The position numbers and the translations under genes were made by a program. The notes under the pieces were generated by a model, which saw only the letters and a program-made list of their open reading frames with translations, did not search any database and had not been told where the DNA came from. Below, piece after piece: positions 8,010 to 13,961 of a stretch of 25,687 bases of DNA. The stretch spans positions 1 to 25,687 of the forward strand of contig NZ_JBLIAI010000040.1 in NCBI RefSeq assembly GCF_047634455.1, read 5' to 3'. The stretch is from Maritalea sp047634455. GTDB taxonomy: Bacteria > Pseudomonadota > Alphaproteobacteria > Rhizobiales > Devosiaceae. Position 1 is the stretch's first letter. The number at the start of each line of letters is the position of its first letter.

Positions 8010-8023
8010 CATCAGTATTGATG
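8010..8023. promoter_or_regulatory. Short inverted repeat in the divergent 80-aa protein / Crp-Fnr region
   Basis: CATCA and TGATG arms are separated by GTAT, and the box is flanked by ATTGA and CAAT. The shape is that of a Crp/Fnr-size site but the half-sites are not the usual TTGAT/ATCAA. It lies about 50 bp upstream of the regulator start. Function is uncertain. Confidence 0.3.
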
Positions 8024-8043
8024 CAATTGTTTTTGCGTTTGAG

Positions 8044-8062
8044 CGTTTGTTTGTGACAAACG
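8044..8062. promoter_or_regulatory. Inverted repeat just before the Crp/Fnr gene, candidate operator
   Basis: Perfect 7-bp arms CGTTTGT and ACAAACG around a 5-bp centre, ending 10 bp before the ATG at 8073. The position fits autorepression by the Crp/Fnr protein, or an mRNA hairpin in the leader affecting translation. Confidence 0.45.
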
Positions 8063-8072
8063 AGCACCAAAG

Positions 8073-8798
8073 ATGATCGCTAGTTCTCTTGCCCGTAAGC
8101 TTGGAGCCTTTGTTAAGCTGTCTGCCACCGAACTGAGTGTGTTGGATTCGTTGAACAAGCGCAAACGTATCTTCGTGGCCGGCCGTGACCTTGTCCACCA
8201 GGGACAGTCTGATCAGGCCGCCTATATCCTTGCTTCGGGATGGGCCTGTTCATACAAGCTGCTTCGAGATGGCGAACGACAAATTGTTGACTTTCAAATA
8301 CCGGGAGATTTCTTGGGTTTGCGGAGCGTTCTCTTGCACACGTCCGACCACAATGTTGAGCCAGTCACCGATATTGAAGTGACCGAAGTGTTGGCGTCGG
8401 ATCTGCTGGACGCCTTCGTTAAGACACCGCGCCTGGCCATGGCCATCTTGTGGGCCACATCTCGTGACGAGGCAATGGTTGTGGAACACCTGGTCGACAT
8501 CGGGCGGTGCTCCGCTGGTGCACGTATGGCACATTTCCTGTTGGAACTGGGCACTAGACTGTCATTGGTTGGGCTGGGGAGTAGAGAAGGTTATGCTTGC
8601 CCACTTACACAATATCATTTGGCGGATGCACTTGGGTTGAGCGCAGTCCACGTTAATCGGGTGCTGCGTAAGTTAAGAGACAAAGGCATGGTCACGTTTC
8701 GCGAGGGATTAGTGACCTTCGATGATTATGATGCTCTTGCGACATTTGCGGAGTTTGATCCGACTTATCTGGATCAGATTGGACCAATCCTAGTTTAA
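8073..8798 (+). CDS. Crp/Fnr-family transcriptional regulator
   Basis: This 241-residue protein has the two-domain Crp/Fnr layout: an N-terminal cyclic-nucleotide-binding-like barrel (about residues 20-130, with LVHQGQSDQAAYILASGWA and IVDFQIPGDFLGLRS) and a C-terminal winged helix (about 150-225, with CPLTQYHLADALGLSAVHVNRVLRKLRDKG). It has no N-terminal cysteine cluster, so it is not an oxygen-sensing Fnr of the iron-sulfur type. The signal is unknown. The ribosome-binding site is weak. It is followed on the opposite strand by the DUF3309-like, membrane and CsbD small proteins and preceded by a divergent 80-aa protein, a context that suggests a stress-related role; this is inference. Confidence 0.92.
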   Translation: MIASSLARKLGAFVKLSATELSVLDSLNKRKRIFVAGRDLVHQGQSDQAAYILASGWACSYKLLRDGERQIVDFQIPGDFLGLRSVLLHTSDHNVEPVTDIEVTEVLASDLLDAFVKTPRLAMAILWATSRDEAMVVEHLVDIGRCSAGARMAHFLLELGTRLSLVGLGSREGYACPLTQYHLADALGLSAVHVNRVLRKLRDKGMVTFREGLVTFDDYDALATFAEFDPTYLDQIGPILV

Positions 8799-8823
8799 AG
8801 GAAATATCGCTATACCAAAACCG

Positions 8824-8988
8824 TTAGATTCGACCAAGCAGCATTAAGATGAATAGTACGATTAGAACTGTTCCCAGTACACCAACGCCAGTGTGCCCAT
8901 AGCCGTATCCATAGCCGCCAAAGCGCCCGCTAAATCCGCCCAACAGAAAAACTATCAGTATAACGATAAGGATGATGCCAAGCGACAT
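8824..8988 (-). CDS. DUF3309-like small membrane protein, 54 aa
   Basis: The minus strand encodes a 54-residue protein starting MSLGIILIVILIVFLLGGF, with a Gly/Tyr-rich middle (GGYGYGYGHTGVGVLG) and a second hydrophobic stretch (TVLIVLFILMLLGRI). This is the pattern of the DUF3309 family: two short helices around a glycine-rich turn. The ATG at 8988 has GGAG 8 nt upstream. Such proteins occur with CsbD- and stress-related genes in alphaproteobacteria; the biochemical role is not known. It is convergent with the Crp/Fnr gene and probably co-directional with the two small genes upstream. Confidence 0.75.
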   Translation of the reverse strand: MSLGIILIVILIVFLLGGFSGRFGGYGYGYGHTGVGVLGTVLIVLFILMLLGRI

Positions 8989-9086
8989 TTTGTGTACTCC
9001 AAATCTTGGGATCAGCTCGTATTGCGAGTGGCCCCAATGTTTAAGCTAATGGATGCGCGGAAAAAAGGCGGATTTGTGCTGTTCGC

Positions 9087-9230
9087 TTATTTTCCGTCGA
9101 TGGAAATGCCATCTTTATTGATCTCAATTTTAATGCCGCTTTGTTGTTCTTGGTAATACAGATAACCTGTTACCGCCGCAGCGATGGCAAACATTGCGAT
9201 CAAGATGAGTAGTAGATTTCGATTTTTCAC
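9087..9230 (-). CDS. Single-helix membrane protein, 47 aa
   Basis: The minus strand encodes 47 residues: a basic start (MKNRN), one membrane helix (LLLILIAMFAIAAAVTGYLY) and a charged tail (YQEQQSGIKIEINKDGISID). The start is a GTG at 9230, 6 nt after the CsbD stop, so it is probably co-transcribed and translationally linked with csbD. The tail should sit in the periplasm if the positive-inside rule holds. No function is known to me. Confidence 0.65.
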   Translation of the reverse strand: MKNRNLLLILIAMFAIAAAVTGYLYYQEQQSGIKIEINKDGISIDGK

Positions 9231-9236
9231 ATTGTT

Positions 9237-9401
9237 CTACTTTTTGTCTTTGATGTCGCCGATAGTATTTTGGACTTTACCTACCACTTTGTCGGCCTCA
9301 CCTTGCAACTGCAGTTTCGGGTCGCCTATGGCTTTGCCGATTGCGACTTTGACTTTGCCTTTTACGACTTTTGCTGAGCCAATTACTTGGTCTTTGTCCA
9401 T
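9237..9401 (-). CDS. CsbD-family stress protein, 54 aa
   Basis: The sequence MDKDQVIGSAKVVKGKVKVA followed by IGKAIGDPKLQLQGEADKVV and GKVQNTIGDIKDKK is a clear CsbD-like protein of normal length: a small, highly charged protein common in general stress regulons. I start it at the ATG at 9401, which has AAGGA upstream at a good distance; a longer reading from 9455 has no such signal. It leads the minus-strand small-protein group (CsbD, one-helix membrane protein, DUF3309-like). Confidence 0.88.
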   Translation of the reverse strand: MDKDQVIGSAKVVKGKVKVAIGKAIGDPKLQLQGEADKVVGKVQNTIGDIKDKK

Positions 9402-9469
9402 TGTATTTCCTTTTATTTTAGTGCCTGACAAGAGACTTGTAGACTGTTCGTACAATAGTGGTGACCAAA

Positions 9470-9493
9470 CTAACCTGCACTGATGTAGGTTAG
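9470..9493. promoter_or_regulatory. Stem-loop / inverted repeat upstream of csbD
   Basis: Arms CTAACCTGCA and TGTAGGTTAG enclose CTGA. Nine of ten positions pair perfectly and the tenth is a G-U pair in RNA, giving a 10-bp stem with a tetraloop. No T-run follows in either direction, so it is more likely an operator or leader structure than a terminator. It lies 69 bp upstream of the csbD start. Confidence 0.45.
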
Positions 9494-9535
9494 CTTGGGC
9501 TCAATCCACTTTTTGGTTTTCCACATGGCAGAAAC

Positions 9536-9640
9536 CTACTTTGTGATCTTACCACCATCGTCGGTCCAAGAGGATAGGGATTGGCCGCTTTCAACAAACC
9601 CTGATGTTTGATTGCTAGTGTTCTGGGCTTTTGGGTCCAT
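9536..9640 (-). CDS. Possible 34-aa protein upstream of csbD
   Basis: A minus-strand ATG at 9640 opens a 34-codon frame beginning MDPKAQNTSNQTSGFVESGQ and ending SLSSWTDDGGKITK. It is hydrophilic and polar with no frame-disrupting features, and it points the same way as the csbD group. The ribosome-binding site is weak (GGA about 11 nt upstream) and I know no homologue, so it may be chance. Confidence 0.3.
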   Translation of the reverse strand: MDPKAQNTSNQTSGFVESGQSLSSWTDDGGKITK

Positions 9641-9666
9641 TCTGATGATGTCCGGCCTGACCCATG

Positions 9667-9696
9667 AATATTACGGTGACAAATATTACGGTGACA
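9667..9696. repeat. Tandem duplication of a 15-bp REP-type motif
   Basis: AATATTACGGTGACA occurs twice head to tail (9667-9681 and 9682-9696) and is followed by GTTTACTTAATT. The motif ACGGTGACAGTTTACTTAATT-like resembles dispersed sequences linked to REP-associated tyrosine transposases; no such transposase is nearby. Confidence 0.65.
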
Positions 9697-9837
9697 GTTT
9701 ACTTAATTCGCGTAAAGAGATGCGAAATTTTGGTTCTTGGCAAGACTAGCTAGGGGTGTGAGCGCTGACTGAACTGCGACTTGTTGTTAAATGATGGCTT
9801 CGGATATTATTGGACTATCCTGCGCGTCAAACGCCTG

Positions 9838-10548
9838 TTAGTCGATCGAACTGCCAAGTTTTTGTCGCAACCGTGTCACGCTGGCAGAAGTATGGGCACG
9901 CCATAGGTGGCTTAAGGCATCAATGTCACCTATTCTGACTGCATGATAAAAGTCGCGAATTTCACTATGTAAGTTTTGACACTCAATTTCCACATCATCT
10001 GGACCAAGCGATTTAAGCCAAATGCTGGCGGTTTGGTAGAAGTGCAACTCCATCGCTTTTCGCAATGGTGCATTGGCGGTTAGATTGGCTAGCGCATGGA
10101 AAGTTGAAATATTGACAACACAGTAGCCGCGCGCGGTTGGATTTCTGGTCAGTTCTTCGCTTTGGCGAAAAAGGTCCTCAAAAAGGGAAACTGTTTCCAC
10201 CGTAATTGGCAAAGGCGATAAGCGCGCTAAAAGTGGCGCCAATTCCATGCGCAACTGATAGACCTGATAAAGGTCTTCGTTTGAGATGTCGGTAACAATC
10301 GTGCCCACACCCTGTACCGACTCCAGTAGCCCTTCGCTTTGCAAGCGAAACAGAACGCGCCGCAACGGGGTGCGACTTACGCCAAATTCTTCTGCGAGGT
10401 CTTCTTCACGCAAGCGAGTGCCAGGCGGGTAATCGAGCAGAGAAATGCGCGAGCGGATTTCTTCGTATATTTGCCGGAAACGACGACCGGCCGTACTTTC
10501 CGCCTTCTTTTCTGTGTCTTGCGATTTTTTGTTGTGGATTTTGCCCAT
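9838..10548 (-). CDS. GntR-family regulator, FadR/FCD subfamily, of the ectoine locus
   Basis: This 236-residue protein has an N-terminal GntR winged helix (about residues 24-92: RQIYEEIRSRISLLDYPPGT, LREEDLAEEFGVSRTPLRRV, LESVQGVGTIV) and an all-helical FCD ligand domain (about 98-225) with the metal/ligand-binding histidines of that class plausible at FHALANL and NLHSEIRDFYHA. It is the last gene of the leftward unit, 9 nt after the M20 deacetylase stop. The usual ectoine regulator EnuR is a MocR protein (GntR helix plus aminotransferase domain), so this is a different architecture. It is the best candidate to bind the TGTRTACAAC boxes between doeA and ehuB, as FCD-type GntR proteins favour T-GT-N-AC-A type sites; the effector is unknown and might be ectoine or a degradation intermediate. 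Confidence 0.9.
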   Translation of the reverse strand: MGKIHNKKSQDTEKKAESTAGRRFRQIYEEIRSRISLLDYPPGTRLREEDLAEEFGVSRTPLRRVLFRLQSEGLLESVQGVGTIVTDISNEDLYQVYQLRMELAPLLARLSPLPITVETVSLFEDLFRQSEELTRNPTARGYCVVNISTFHALANLTANAPLRKAMELHFYQTASIWLKSLGPDDVEIECQNLHSEIRDFYHAVRIGDIDALSHLWRAHTSASVTRLRQKLGSSID

Positions 10549-10557
10549 AACTCTGAA

Positions 10558-11715
10558 TTAGCCCTCAGCCATGGAATAGGCAAGCTTTTCAATCAGCTGT
10601 TGGCATTCTTCGAGCTGCGCGATTTCAATAAACTCATCCGCTTTGTGGGCCTGTTCGATTGACCCAGGTCCGCAAACAATAGTCTCAACACCTAATTGTT
10701 GAAACAGTCCAGCCTCGGTGCCAAATGCCACCAAATGGGAGTCATTTGCACCGGTCAACCGTGCGACGAGTTCGCGTGCGGCGTTCGAGGCCATGGGCTC
10801 AAGACCCAAAACCTCACCAATTGTATGGGTGGTGATATTGGCATCGGGCCAAACGGCACGCATTGCAGGCAACAATTCAATTTCGCAATATTCTTTCAGC
10901 GTGCTCTTTACCCAGTCCGCATCAAAGTGGGAAACAGGGCGCATTTCCCAGTCCACTTCTGCGTGACTGACAATTACATTGTGGACAGCACCGCCTGCCA
11001 AGCGACCTAGATTTATAGTCGTCCAAGGGGGATCGAACGCGCTGTCGGCTGGTGCACGCTTTTTCAATAGTTCGCGCAATTCCAAAAGTTTTGAAACAAA
11101 TTTTGCAGCATATTCTGCGGCGTTAACACCCCGATCTGGCATGGAGCCGTGCCCTGCCAAACCTTCAAAATGTACGGTATATTCGCAACAGCCTTTGTGC
11201 CCGTCGACAATTTTCATTTGGGTTGGCTCTCCCACAATTGCCGCGGCGGGCATGTGTGGGCGTTTTTGCAAAAGACTGGCGAGTTCTCGCCCGCCTAAGC
11301 AGCCCACTTCCTCGTCATAAGTGAAGGCAAAATGGATCGGTCTTTTAAGTTTGAGTTCAGAAAACAAAGGCGCCATCGACAAGACGACCGCAATAAAGCC
11401 TTTCATATCGCAGGTGCCGCGCCCGTAATATTTGTCTTTGTCTGCGGAGAGCAGAAATGGATTTCTGGCCCACGTTTGATCAAAAACCGGTACCACATCT
11501 GCGTGGCCCGATAAAACAATGCCGCCGGGCATATCTTCTCCGATTGTGGCAAAGATGTTGGCCTTGTTGCCTGTTATATCCTGTTGCAGTTCAATTGCCG
11601 CGCCAACCCCTTCGAGTTGGTTGGCAACATAATTGATTAGATCAAGATTGCTGTCCGCAGAAATAGTGGGAAATGCAATAAGGTCCGCAAAAATTTGCTC
11701 GAAATTGTCACGCAT
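10558..11715 (-). CDS. M20 (ArgE-type) deacetylase, candidate N-acetyl-diaminobutyrate deacetylase
   Basis: This 385-residue enzyme has the length and metal site of ArgE acetylornithine deacetylase: H71-x-D73 (SGHADVVP), D103 (GRGTCDMKGF), E135-E136 (TYDEEVG), E163 (VGEPT) and H357 (EQAHKADEF), with the dimerisation domain in between (about 175-290, GLAGHGSMPDRGVNAAE). Family members hydrolyse N-acetyl groups from amino acids using two metal ions. It lies 4 nt after doeA and before gntR, in the position where ectoine loci need an enzyme that deacetylates N-acetyl-L-2,4-diaminobutyrate. Acetylornithine is the same type of molecule with one more methylene, so that activity is chemically plausible. 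The canonical enzyme, DoeB/EutE, is an M14-like protein and is not in the window. Housekeeping arginine synthesis is the alternative role, but the context argues against it. Confidence 0.88.
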   Translation of the reverse strand: MRDNFEQIFADLIAFPTISADSNLDLINYVANQLEGVGAAIELQQDITGNKANIFATIGEDMPGGIVLSGHADVVPVFDQTWARNPFLLSADKDKYYGRGTCDMKGFIAVVLSMAPLFSELKLKRPIHFAFTYDEEVGCLGGRELASLLQKRPHMPAAAIVGEPTQMKIVDGHKGCCEYTVHFEGLAGHGSMPDRGVNAAEYAAKFVSKLLELRELLKKRAPADSAFDPPWTTINLGRLAGGAVHNVIVSHAEVDWEMRPVSHFDADWVKSTLKEYCEIELLPAMRAVWPDANITTHTIGEVLGLEPMASNAARELVARLTGANDSHLVAFGTEAGLFQQLGVETIVCGPGSIEQAHKADEFIEIAQLEECQQLIEKLAYSMAEG

Positions 11716-11719
11716 CTGC

Positions 11720-12904
11720 CTAGTCTTTCACGAACAGTTTTCGAGGTTGGTTGCAAAGGCACTCGGCGGGCCCAGTTTCTTTGATCAGGATACTTTCGGT
11801 GATTTCTAATCCCCAATCAGCTTCCCAAATTCCGGGCATAAAGTGAAATGTCATGCCGGGTTGAAGAACGGTATCGTCCTCGACGCGGATAGAAGCGGTT
11901 CTTTCACCCCAATCCGGCGGATACGAAATGCCTATGGGGTAGCCTGCGCGAGAAGATCGTGTGATGCCTACCTTTTCAAGTTCTGTGGCTAGCACTACAG
12001 CTACATCCTTCGTTCTTGCCCCCGCGACAGCGGTTTCAATGCCCGCTTCAATGCCAGCAACCAATGCCTTTTCAGCGTCGAGCATAAACTGCGGCGGTTT
12101 GCCGAGATATATGGTGCGACTTAAAGGCGCGTGGTATCGGCGAAAGCACCCCGAAATTTCAAAGAAGGTGGCTTGGTCATTCTCAAATTCTCGCCCGTCC
12201 CAAGTAAGGTGCGGTGCCGCTGCATCCGAACCGCTTGGCAATAGTGGAACAATAGCTGGGTAATCGCCCCAGTCATCGCCGGCTCCTTTTATCGCATCGG
12301 CATAGATTTCAGCCACCATATCGTTCTTTTTTAGTCCAGGCGCGATTCGCTCCACGACCCCGTCAATGATCTTGTTGGAAATCTTGGCTGCCTTGCGCAT
12401 ATAGACGATTTCTTCCTCACTCTTTATGAGCCGCTGCCAGTTCACTAGCGCTGTGGCATCAACAAAATTTGCGTTGGGAAGGCTTGATTGCAGCGTTAAA
12501 TAAGCCTTGGCTGAGAAGTAATAATTGTCCAACTCAACGCCGATCGACTTGTTTGCATATCCTTTTTGTTCCAGCAGTTGCGCCAGATTTTGCATTGGAT
12601 GACGCTCGGTAGATTGCACATAGTTGTCTGAATAAAAGGTGATGTTTTCATCCGCCATCCACACGGTCCGCAGCGCACCATTCGCATCTTGTAAGCGGCC
12701 CCACCAAATTGGATCTTGGTCGAGTAATATAATGACGCCCTGATGCACATAAAAAGACCACCCATCATAGCCCGTAAGCCACGACATGTTTGAAGGGTCT
12801 TCGATAAACAACACATCAATCCCATTTTTTGTCATGGATAGGCGAACCTTTTTCAGCCGCCGCGCATACTCACCTGAAGAAAATGGTATATTTTTCACAA
12901 TCAT
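11720..12904 (-). CDS. doeA: Ectoine hydrolase (M24 / creatinase-like)
   Basis: This 394-residue protein matches DoeA/EutD, which opens the ectoine ring to N-acetyl-diaminobutyrate in the cytoplasm. It has a creatinase N-terminal domain (to about residue 150) and an M24 pita-bread domain. Segments typical of EutD are present: FFEISGCFRRYHAPLSRT, GYPIGISYPPDWGERT, LQPGMTFHFMPGIW, GLEITESILI and the C-terminal PRKLFVKD. The metal-binding aspartates of M24 aminopeptidases are replaced in the FFEISG...YHAPLSRT stretch, as expected for the metal-free hydrolase branch. I start at ATG 12904 with GGGAG 6 nt upstream; an in-frame extension to 12940 has no ribosome-binding site and would run through an operator-like box. 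It is divergent from ehuB and heads the leftward unit. Confidence 0.93.
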   Translation of the reverse strand: MIVKNIPFSSGEYARRLKKVRLSMTKNGIDVLFIEDPSNMSWLTGYDGWSFYVHQGVIILLDQDPIWWGRLQDANGALRTVWMADENITFYSDNYVQSTERHPMQNLAQLLEQKGYANKSIGVELDNYYFSAKAYLTLQSSLPNANFVDATALVNWQRLIKSEEEIVYMRKAAKISNKIIDGVVERIAPGLKKNDMVAEIYADAIKGAGDDWGDYPAIVPLLPSGSDAAAPHLTWDGREFENDQATFFEISGCFRRYHAPLSRTIYLGKPPQFMLDAEKALVAGIEAGIETAVAGARTKDVAVVLATELEKVGITRSSRAGYPIGISYPPDWGERTASIRVEDDTVLQPGMTFHFMPGIWEADWGLEITESILIKETGPAECLCNQPRKLFVKD

Positions 12905-12926
12905 CGCAAACTCCCAAAATGCAATA

Positions 12927-12938
12927 GATGTGTACAAC
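12927..12938. promoter_or_regulatory. Candidate GntR operator, doeA side
   Basis: GATGTGTACAAC differs at one base from the box at 13023-13034. It contains TGTGTACA, a near-palindrome of the TGT-N2-ACA kind, and sits 22 bp upstream of the doeA start, where a repressor would cover the promoter. A possible doeA promoter on the minus strand has TTGACC at 12962-12957 as the -35 element. Confidence 0.5.
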
Positions 12939-12991
12939 AAACCAAAAACACATGCAGGTCAAGCGTCATGATTGCCCATTGAACGGGAATT

Positions 12992-13019
12992 TTGTATTTG
13001 ACAACGCAAACTGTATGGT
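12992..13019 (+). promoter_or_regulatory. Possible ehuB promoter
   Basis: TTGTAT (12992-12997) and TATGGT (13014-13019) are spaced by 16 bp, and TG directly precedes the -10 element. A better -35 match, TTGACA at 12998-13003, has no good -10 at 17 bp. The operator-like box at 13023-13034 would then lie at the transcription start. Confidence 0.4.
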
Positions 13020-13022
13020 CAT

Positions 13023-13034
13023 GATGTATACAAC
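13023..13034. promoter_or_regulatory. Candidate GntR operator, ehuB side
   Basis: GATGTATACAAC contains the perfect 8-bp palindrome TGTATACA (13025-13032). The same 12-bp box with one change occurs at 12927-12938 near doeA. It lies about 28 bp upstream of the ehuB start. Confidence 0.55.
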
Positions 13035-13061
13035 TGGGAAAATTTAAGAGGAGGAAGTAAA

Positions 13062-13865
13062 ATGAAATTCACAACAATTTTAGCTGCGGCCGCTGCCGCG
13101 TCGCTCACTGCGTTTTCAGCTGTGGGTGCTTATGCAGAAACTGTCAAAATTGGATTTGCCAATGAAGTGCCCTGGGCTTATCCCGGCGACGGAAATGAAC
13201 CGCTCGGTTTTGTAAACGTCATCGCGCTAAATGTATTAAAGGCGGCAGGCTATGATGGCACCGAGTCTGTGGTCAGCGAATGGGGCGGTTTGATCCCTGG
13301 ACTAGACGCTGGTCGCTCTGACATGGTTACAGGCGGATTGTACATCACACCATCTCGTTGCAACGCAATTGCTTTTTCAGATCCCATAATGCAAGCCTAT
13401 GACGCATTCGTCATGAGTGGGGACGCCGGTGTTGCTTCATATCAGGACATCATTGATTCCGGCCAAGTTTTTGTGACAGGCGCAGGCTACAACCAAGTAG
13501 CGGCTTGGGCCGATGCGGGTGGGGCACCTGATAAAATTCTTGAAGTGCCTGGACCAGCCGAAATCATCGCAGCCGTCGAAGCTGGGCGCGCCATTGCTGG
13601 TGGTGTAACTGTGTTCACCGCAGCGGAAGCGATTGCCAATAATGACAACCTGACCATGGCACCAATTCCTGGTTCAACATATTATGTTGGTTTTGGCTTC
13701 ACCAAAGATAATCATAAGCTCAGAACCTCAGTGAACGCAGCAATTCATGAATATGTAGGCACTGAAAAAATGTTGGCCGATGTTGCAGAATATGGCTATT
13801 CGAAAGCCAATCTGCCCGGCAACGTGACTGTTGGTGAAGCATGTTTGCTTCACGCTAACGATTAG
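13062..13865 (+). CDS. ehuB: Ectoine/hydroxyectoine-binding periplasmic protein
   Basis: This 267-residue solute-binding protein of the polar amino acid class has a signal peptide cleaved probably after AYA (residue 25). Relative to Sinorhizobium EhuB it aligns with a constant offset of 14 at the binding site: Glu21 corresponds to E35, Phe24 to W38, Tyr60 to W74, Phe80 to Y94 and Arg85 to R99 (segments NEVPWAY, SEWGGLIPGL, GLYITPSRC). The charged contacts are thus kept and all three cage residues remain aromatic but differ. It captures ectoine in the periplasm and hands it to EhuCD. The start has a strong GAGGAGG ribosome-binding site. It leads the rightward unit; two stem-loops separate it from ehuC, which usually gives excess binding protein. 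Confidence 0.92.
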   Translation: MKFTTILAAAAAASLTAFSAVGAYAETVKIGFANEVPWAYPGDGNEPLGFVNVIALNVLKAAGYDGTESVVSEWGGLIPGLDAGRSDMVTGGLYITPSRCNAIAFSDPIMQAYDAFVMSGDAGVASYQDIIDSGQVFVTGAGYNQVAAWADAGGAPDKILEVPGPAEIIAAVEAGRAIAGGVTVFTAAEAIANNDNLTMAPIPGSTYYVGFGFTKDNHKLRTSVNAAIHEYVGTEKMLADVAEYGYSKANLPGNVTVGEACLLHAND

Positions 13866-13882
13866 CTCTGAAACTCAGAGCT
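13864..13882 (+). promoter_or_regulatory. Stem-loop at the ehuB stop codon
   Basis: Perfect 7-bp arms AGCTCTG and CAGAGCT around AAACT; the first arm overlaps the ehuB stop. No T-run follows. It is the first of two hairpins between ehuB and ehuC and may protect the 3' end of an ehuB transcript. Confidence 0.5.
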
Positions 13883-13900
13883 GCCAAAACGGTTGATATT

Positions 13901-13924
13901 GGAGCCCGACTTTGTTTGGGCTCC
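13901..13924 (+). terminator. Stem-loop between ehuB and ehuC (attenuator or stabilising hairpin)
   Basis: Perfect 7-bp G/C-rich arms GGAGCCC and GGGCTCC around a 10-nt loop. The downstream sequence TATCATTCATT is not a clean U-tract, so full termination is unlikely. Partial termination or 3' end protection would lower ehuC-D-A and downstream genes relative to ehuB. Confidence 0.5.
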
Positions 13925-13961
13925 TATCATTCATTCACTCAAACCGGCATAGAGGTCAGCA

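Larger units (their letters stand above)
9402..9837. other. Non-coding or tiny-ORF region between csbD and gntR
   Basis: No standard gene is present. The stretch contains a 24-bp stem-loop (9470-9493), two very short minus-strand ORFs with protein-like composition (9536-9640 and 9470-9526) and a tandem 15-bp repeat (9667-9696). From 9713 to 9837 nothing is recognised. Confidence 0.5.

Noticed and set aside
8893..9156. 87-codon plus-strand ORF over the small stress genes
   Set aside because: It is antisense to the DUF3309-like and one-helix proteins, which have good ribosome-binding sites or family patterns.
9470..9526. PqqA-like or other modified-peptide precursor (MWKTKKWIEPKLTYISAG)
   Set aside because: It ends before any Glu-Tyr core and no radical SAM or other maturation gene is nearby.
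12905..12940. N-terminal extension of doeA (start at 12940)
   Set aside because: No Shine-Dalgarno, it would cross the operator-like box, and known DoeA proteins start close to the chosen ATG.
13901..13924. Strong intrinsic terminator after ehuB
   Set aside because: No U-tract follows the stem, and the downstream transporter genes need read-through; listed as a weak attenuator or stabilising hairpin.
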